Source: Cytospora piceicola (Eukaryota > Ascomycota > Sordariomycetes > Diaporthales > Cytosporaceae). Taken from it: a stretch of DNA of 64,000 nucleotides. The stretch is taken from positions 186,001 to 250,000 of the forward strand of contig JALQBC010000030.1 in assembly GCA_023375675.1 (NCBI GenBank), written 5' to 3'. Positions 58,910 to 64,000 of this stretch are shown one piece after another. Every line of letters starts with the position of its first letter. Within the stretch, counting starts at the first letter, position 1. A model generated the notes under the pieces. The model was not told the DNA's origin, ran no database searches, and saw nothing but the letters and a program-made list of their open reading frames with translations. The position numbers and the translations under genes were made by a program.

Positions 58910-58971
58910 CTGACAAGTGGCAACGGTCTTGTCTCCACTACGCTGCGCGTTCGCACAATATAGACGCGTTA

Positions 58972-59573
58972 TGGTGCGCGGCAGTGCAATCTCTGCGGAA
59001 AGTCACTTTACCACTATAGCTACACCACATTTCTCTTAAATAACCAGATTTATAAATACCTGCTTTTACACTTAACCTAATTAATACTATTATAAACTAA
59101 AATTAAAAAACTATAATTTAAATATTAAATATATTAAATATATTTATTATATATTTATTATAATATTATATCTATTTAATATAAATAAAGTACTTAATAG
59201 AGTTTAATAAAACGTAGGTGTATATTTAGAAAATCCGGAAATACTAGGAAATAAAATCAAGATAGGTACGGAATTTTCTTATCGAGACGGGTAATTATCA
59301 GCGATAAGATAAGACTACACGAAAACTTTAGAAATAAGAATATCTTTTATACTCTCTTTTTAAGAAAGGAGAGATATAAAAATAAGAAAGTAAATTTATA
59401 GGTATAGTAAGTATAATATATAGTATTTTATAGTATTTTTTATTTATTTTATATACCTATGATAAGCTAGTAAATCGAGATATTCTTCCGATTTAAGTTG
59501 TTGTTATTCGGTCTTAGGTGTATGTCTATTGACGATTTTTGACTTTCCGCAGAGATTGCACTGTCGCGCACCA
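58972..59573. mobile_element. MITE B (about 602 bp), TA-flanked
   Basis: 34-bp terminal inverted repeats (58972-59005 and 59540-59573; TGGTGCGCG[G/A]CAGTGCAATC...) differ at one base. TA lies outside each end, as for mariner-type insertions. The interior is strongly AT-rich without coding potential. It lies in ankyrin coding sequence 60 bp downstream of MITE A. The outer frame on either side joins only if one extra T at 58969/58970 is discounted, so the target or its repair was not perfectly clean. Confidence 0.85.
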
Positions 59574-61459
59574 TACGCGTGCCGCAAACTTTTGCCAGCG
59601 TCCAAGCCGGATGAATCCAGAAAGAGAGCCAACCTCAAGGACTATCACGGCGAGACACCACTCCATTGGGCTTGCAAATCGAATGCACCAAGAGAGCTGA
59701 TAGATTTGTTCCTTTGCCGTGGAGCGAACTTAAAATGCAAAGACAACGAGCAGCAAACACCACTGCACGAGGCGTGTAGAGTGGGAAATAAGGATGTGGC
59801 ACGACTATTTCTTGACAATGGCGCTGATATTCATGATCGGGACTTCAAAGGTGATACTGTAAGTTCAGTATTTTATTCTCAACGCTGGTTTCACATGATT
59901 TTGACGGCAAATAGGCTCTTCACCAAGCTGTCTATTCTGGGAATCGAAGTCTCGTCGAATTCCTGGTAAAGAGGGGTGCTGTCATTGACGATCAGAACAA
60001 ATCTTTACAGACTCCCTTGTCATTCGCTGCTTCAAGAAGCGAATGTGACATCTTTTCCTTTCTCTTCGACTCACATAAGAAGAATAGAGGGAGTATGGAT
60101 ATCTTGTCACAGCCTGACAACCGTGGGGACACCCCCTTGTCTGTGGCTGTGACAGCGAGAAACCTAGTAGCTGTCCGAAAGCTACTTCATAAGCCGTCAG
60201 TGCAAGACTCACTCGCTCAGAAAATGTGCCAGGCCCTCGACTCGAACCAAATTCAGCCGCTTTACAAAGCAGCATCGCAAGGATGCGCCGAAATATGCCG
60301 GCTTCTGATCGATCGCGGAGCACCGACTGATAAAAACGGGAAGACCAATGCGTACGGATCAACCCCGCTGGATGCAGCATTCAAAGGCTGGCAAGAGTGG
60401 CATGGAGATGATGTCTCAAGACTCCAGGAATTTGAGGACACTGTGAATGTCCTGATGTCAAAAAGTGGTAAGATCGCCGGCAAGTTCCGAAAGTTCGTTT
60501 GTGCAACATGGAGAGGGTCTGTGAGTGTCTGCGGGCACTTCGAGTCCATAAAGGCCCGCAGAGATAAGCACGGATGGCTTCCCACAGTGATTAGCGCTTC
60601 TTTTGGGAATCAGGAGATTGCCCACGCAATGTGTTCCGACAGTAACAAGAAGTTCGTCGACCAGCTCCTGTTAGGGGAGGTCCCAAGCAAGCCACATGGA
60701 TACAAGCCGTCAGAATGGAGCACAACAGCTAAGCATAAGGCTGTGACGTTGTCAGAGAAAAATATGGTGGCTGTTTTTACGAGCTGTGGTAAAGTCTCCT
60801 GACTCGACTCATCACTCATAAAGGCATCCGTACTTACTTTTTGCACGTTAGATGGCTCATTCAAGGAAGCAGCCGTGCTTGCAAACCATCCAGTGCCAGC
60901 AGGACTGCCCAGGTTCTACTATGAGGTCAAGATTGACAAGATTGACAACACTGGGAAGGAAAAAGGTGAAACTGTGTAAGTTGTCAAAGTCCTCATTTAC
61001 AATCACAAAGTGTTGACCACCAAAAGCAGAATTGGAGTTGGTTTCTGTACAGAAATGGCCTACTGTAGCAGCATTCCAGGATCAAGGTCATCAAATGCGC
61101 CTTCTTGGGGATATCACAGCGATACAGGGAAGCTTTTTACTCGATTGGACGATGGTCAGCTGTATAAGGACAAATCCGGAGCTAAGAATGTCAAAACGTT
61201 TGGGACTGGAGATACTATCGGCTGCGGCATTGATTTCGCCGCCGGGTTGAATCACGCCAAAATCTTTTATACCCTAAATGGGAAGAATTTAGGTCAGTAA
61301 GATCCATCAGGGGTCGCGCAATACTGACCCAATACAGGTGTTGCTTTTAAGGGAGTTAGTGGTCGGCTATTTCCTATCGTAGGCACAAAATCTACGGGGT
61401 TAAAGATGGAAGCGAATTTCGGCAAGGATCCATTTCAATGGAAAGATGCGAAAATGTAA

Positions 61460-62411
61460 TAGGGCTGGGAAAGCATCTCACGAAACATCTAACGAGTTCA
61501 TGTGAAATGATTTTGCGTTTCACTGTCTGGATATAGCAAAGGAGAATAGAGTGAGTTGAACTTCAGACCTGTAACTAGATGACTGTGCCGCGTTGTCTAT
61601 TCTAGATTACGTCGATTTACAAGAGGTAGGGCAAGTGCCGGGCTAGGTAGTCTTGTTTAACCTAGTCCACGATCAATATAAATGTGATGACTTTTCTAAA
61701 GGACTGACCATATGTATGTACGGAGGTAATACAAGGGCACAGATCTTATACATATACTTACTTAAGTAGGTAAGCTCCTAACGTCCCTCATCTATCTCAC
61801 CAAACCGTGCACGAGGTACTCGCTTTATATATCGTAACCTACCCTTCTACTATCTCACTTCATTACTATATAGCTATATATAGTCTGTTAATGTTCTAAA
61901 GGTCTGTTGTAATCGTTATTAAGGAACATAAATGTGCATTCGCAACTATCCTTACTTGTGGATTACCTTTAGAGAGTACTGCGATACAACAGTGCCCTAG
62001 GATCTGCAGCCCAAGACATAATTTCTTTGATAGCATGTCTCGTGTCATGGAAGCTCAAGGGGCATCCCTGAGGTCGTTATTATATAATTTACCTAGTATA
62101 TATTAGTACAGAAGCCGTTGTTATCAAGTCTCCGTCTCAAAAGACCCTTGCGCGCTATGGCATACAACCTCGATGCTAATTTAGGTTGGGCCGTGCCTCT
62201 ATACTTGTGGCACTTGAGACTTCTGTAGAGGTCCTCTTTCAGCTACAGCTAAGCAATGCCCACGGTTACATAATGGAGGAATAAAAACCGATCCCATGCT
62301 ACAGAATTTCTCCTTTAAGTTCCCTCCTTTTCGACTAGCACTTACCGCGCTGGTAGCTCGACACAATCAAACATCAAGATCAACAAAGCTACCATTCTCT
62401 TCGGACTCAAG
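61460..62411. other. Intergenic
   Basis: 952 bp with short TACTTACTTAAGTAGGTAAG-like inverted repeats near 61,755. It holds the promoter of the downstream splicing-factor gene. No gene. Confidence 0.5.
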
Positions 62412-63287
62412 ATGTCGGAGCGCAAAGTAACCTCCAAGCATTTCCCGTCGAATTTTGACTACCGAGAGATCCAACGACCACGCGGCCGCAAGGGGGCAGG
62501 ACCCAGAGTCGGAGAAGTACGGCTGATGGCTCCCTTCTCGATGAGATGCATGATGTGCGGAGAGTATATCTACAAAGGGCGTAAGTTCAACGCCCGTAAG
62601 GAGACGCCTGAGGAGAAGTACCTCAGCATCCAGATCTTCCGCTTCTACATCCGGTGCACGAGATGCTCGGCTGAGATCACCTTCAAAACGGATCCCAAGA
62701 ACACGGACTACACGTGCGAGCGCGGTGCCAGGCGTAACACGGAGTCGTGGCGCCACGGCGTTGCCGACGAGGCCGAAACGGACGAGCAGCGCCTGGACAG
62801 GCTTGAGGTAGAGGAGAAAGAGGAGGGGACGTACAACACCATGGAGGGTCTCGAGGCTAAGACGGTTGACGCGCGCCGCGAGATGGCTGTCGCCGATGCC
62901 CTGGACGAGATCCGTACCCGCAAATCGCGCCGCTATAGGGTGGACACCGGGGGGTTCCCCGGTGGCGGAGCGTCCACCCTTCGGCCCGACGAGAGGATGA
63001 AACTTACCAAGGAGGAAGAGGAGGAGGATGCGGCTGCCTGGGCAAGGGCGCAGGAGAAGTTCAGGTTGAAGGTCGTTGAGGAGGTTGAGATGGACATTAC
63101 TTCGACTCTCACGGCTGTGGGACCTGGCGGTATGAAGGAGGACTTGGTTGGTACTGATTATGTATCCCTGCCATTGTTTCCGACCATGAAACGCCAGGTT
63201 AGGAAATGGAGGCCTTTGGGCATGGGCACCAAGAAGAAGGACGAGCCAAGGGCCTTGGTAGACTACGACTCGGATACGGATCAATGA
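62412..63287 (+). CDS. YJU2: YJU2/CWC16-family pre-mRNA splicing factor
   Basis: A single exon of 291 residues starting MSERKVTSKHFPSNFDY, the family's conserved N-terminus. Residues 38-120 hold the zinc-binding core: MAPFSMRCMMCGEYIYKGRK supplies CxxC, FYIRCTRCSAEITFKTDPKN the second CxxC, and YTCERGARRN follows. A glutamate-rich helix (~125-150) and a lysine-containing C-terminus (TKKKDEPRALVDYDSDTDQ) complete the usual plan. Yju2 (Cwf16 in fission yeast, CCDC94 in animals) joins the spliceosome with the Prp19 complex and promotes the first catalytic step in the nucleus. All four zinc cysteines are present and length is normal. An intact single-copy housekeeping gene, it marks the end of the transposon-rich region. 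Confidence 0.95.
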   Translation: MSERKVTSKHFPSNFDYREIQRPRGRKGAGPRVGEVRLMAPFSMRCMMCGEYIYKGRKFNARKETPEEKYLSIQIFRFYIRCTRCSAEITFKTDPKNTDYTCERGARRNTESWRHGVADEAETDEQRLDRLEVEEKEEGTYNTMEGLEAKTVDARREMAVADALDEIRTRKSRRYRVDTGGFPGGGASTLRPDERMKLTKEEEEEDAAAWARAQEKFRLKVVEEVEMDITSTLTAVGPGGMKEDLVGTDYVSLPLFPTMKRQVRKWRPLGMGTKKKDEPRALVDYDSDTDQ

Positions 63288-64000
63288 TGCATAAGTCGAA
63301 ATGGGCAGGTCACACCAATACAGCGAAGTAGACGAAGCATATAACAGTTACAAGTAGCTCCCTATACTAGCGACACTTCCGATCCACCGTTCCTCGAATC
63401 ATTATAGTTCCATTACTCGTATATTTTCCTGTGTTATAAGTTTCCCAGAAAGCCTCTTTGCTGGCGAATCTGTGTGGTAAGCACACTGATCTCCACACAC
63501 TTTCCCTTGTATCTGAGGTCTGGCCACCTGATCATGGAAACTGTGTCTCTTATCAAATCCGTATCAATTTCTGTATTTTTGAGTAACCGTTGCTGCTCTT
63601 GTTATTATCAGCTTCATTACCCAGGTATGATCAGGGTATGTAGAGATGCGTGGAAGAGAATTATAGATTGACTGCGACCTTCAACATCTTCGACTCCCCT
63701 TTTGGGAGGCGCCTTGAAACGCTCTTAACCCTTCCGTCGAGTCCTACTCTAGGGTACTGTGACGAAGAGTGCAAAAGCAATTGCCAATGCTCGTGCATTA
63801 GCTAGACCCTATATTGCGACAGGTACCTACTTAGGTAGGTATGTAGAAGACGTTTTGTCATCCACTGCATATGGTTACTTATGGGTCGTTAAGGGTACCG
63901 GTCCAATATTGCTGTTTCTGGGACCTCAATGTTCGAGTCTTTATGCTGAACAGCTTCCTCGCGGCGGACGGCGTTACCTCCTGCAACGAAGGGGAGTCAC
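63288..64000. other. Intergenic to window end
   Basis: 713 bp. GGTACCTACTTAGGTAGGTA-type short repeats at about 63,820-63,840 and CTCTAGGGTACTG near 63,750. Only a 65-codon ORF without features. Confidence 0.5.

Larger units (their letters stand above)
51235..61459 (+). pseudogene. NACHT-ankyrin-SPRY (NLR-like) gene, disrupted by three transposable elements
   Basis: The ATG is at 51235-51237; the rest resumes at 55475 after a 4.2 kb insertion. Exons: 55475-55765, 55823-57205, 57247-58163, 58215-58424, 58912-~58968, ~59574-59858, 59915-60788, 60852-60975, 61030-61292, 61338-61459. Domains in order: an N-terminal helical region (VWTGFKFVFDIILLNS across intron 1); NACHT NTPase with Walker A GNSGVGKS (~56,587) and Walker B ITIAVDGLDEC (~56,915); ankyrin repeats (LYTAARYGLEGLIKRYL, TPLHWACKS, TPLHEACRVGNKDVARLFL, LYKAASQGCAEICRLLI and more); and a SPRY domain (FYYEVKI, IGVGFC, IFYTLNGKNLG, LFPIVGTKS). 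Damage: transposon after the ATG, two MITEs in the ankyrin part, a frameshift near 56,130-56,150, and a TAA formed by t57205 with a57247-a57248. Such proteins are intracellular receptors for non-self recognition. This copy is almost certainly dead. Confidence 0.85.

Noticed and set aside
62367..63284. 305-codon minus-strand ORF
   Set aside because: Exact antisense of the YJU2 gene, whose zinc-finger core is unmistakable.

Overview
The window is nuclear DNA from a filamentous ascomycete (Pezizomycotina, possibly Sordariomycetes). The evidence is short 50-90 bp spliceosomal introns (GTAAGT/GTGAGT donors, CTAAC/CTGAC branch sites), HET-domain and NACHT-ankyrin-SPRY genes, fungal DHA1-type MFS transporters, a sedolisin protease, and sharply bounded AT-rich blocks in which transposons carry the C-to-T/G-to-A scars of repeat-induced point mutation (RIP). 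No rRNA, tRNA, CRISPR or bacterial-style operon was recognised.

Layout. 1-28.4 kb is ordinary gene-bearing DNA: the 3' end of a phenol-hydroxylase-type FAD monooxygenase; a 1,707-residue protein joining a glycosidase-like region to CorA-like membrane helices; a multidrug-type MFS transporter (minus); a von Willebrand A protein with an eroded metal site (minus); a HET-domain protein (minus); a small GRF-type zinc-finger protein (minus); an ankyrin protein; a second MFS transporter; and two neighbouring Tyr/Pro-rich proteins. 28.47-40.83 kb is a nested retrotransposon block. A small non-autonomous LTR element with three LTR copies (LTRs 111-117 bp, outer target duplication CCGTG) was invaded by a 10.6 kb Ty3/Gypsy element (239 bp LTRs, target duplication TAAYA). 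Both carry the same RIP-altered primer-binding site. 40.8-51.2 kb holds a small membrane protein candidate, a secreted sedolisin (S53) protease, a 61-bp minisatellite grown from coding-like sequence, and low-confidence ORFs.

51.2-61.5 kb is the most informative part: a NACHT-ankyrin-SPRY immune-receptor-like (NLR) gene broken by three inverted-repeat DNA elements. A 4,235-bp element with 122-bp terminal inverted repeats and a RIP-mutated Tc1/mariner-like DDE transposase sits directly after the ATG start codon and duplicates the TG of that ATG. A 485-bp MITE with the same ends sits in the ankyrin region, duplicating CT. A second, unrelated 604-bp MITE with TA flanks lies 60 bp further on. The gene also has a frameshift and a stop created at a splice junction. 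The window closes with an intact YJU2/CWC16 splicing factor gene.

The genes do not form one pathway. The MFS pair and the flavin monooxygenase suit xenobiotic or secondary metabolism. The HET and NLR genes belong to the non-self-recognition repertoire, and the decayed NLR lies in the transposon-rich accessory part. Exon coordinates were read by eye from splice signals and frame continuity; no homology search was run.
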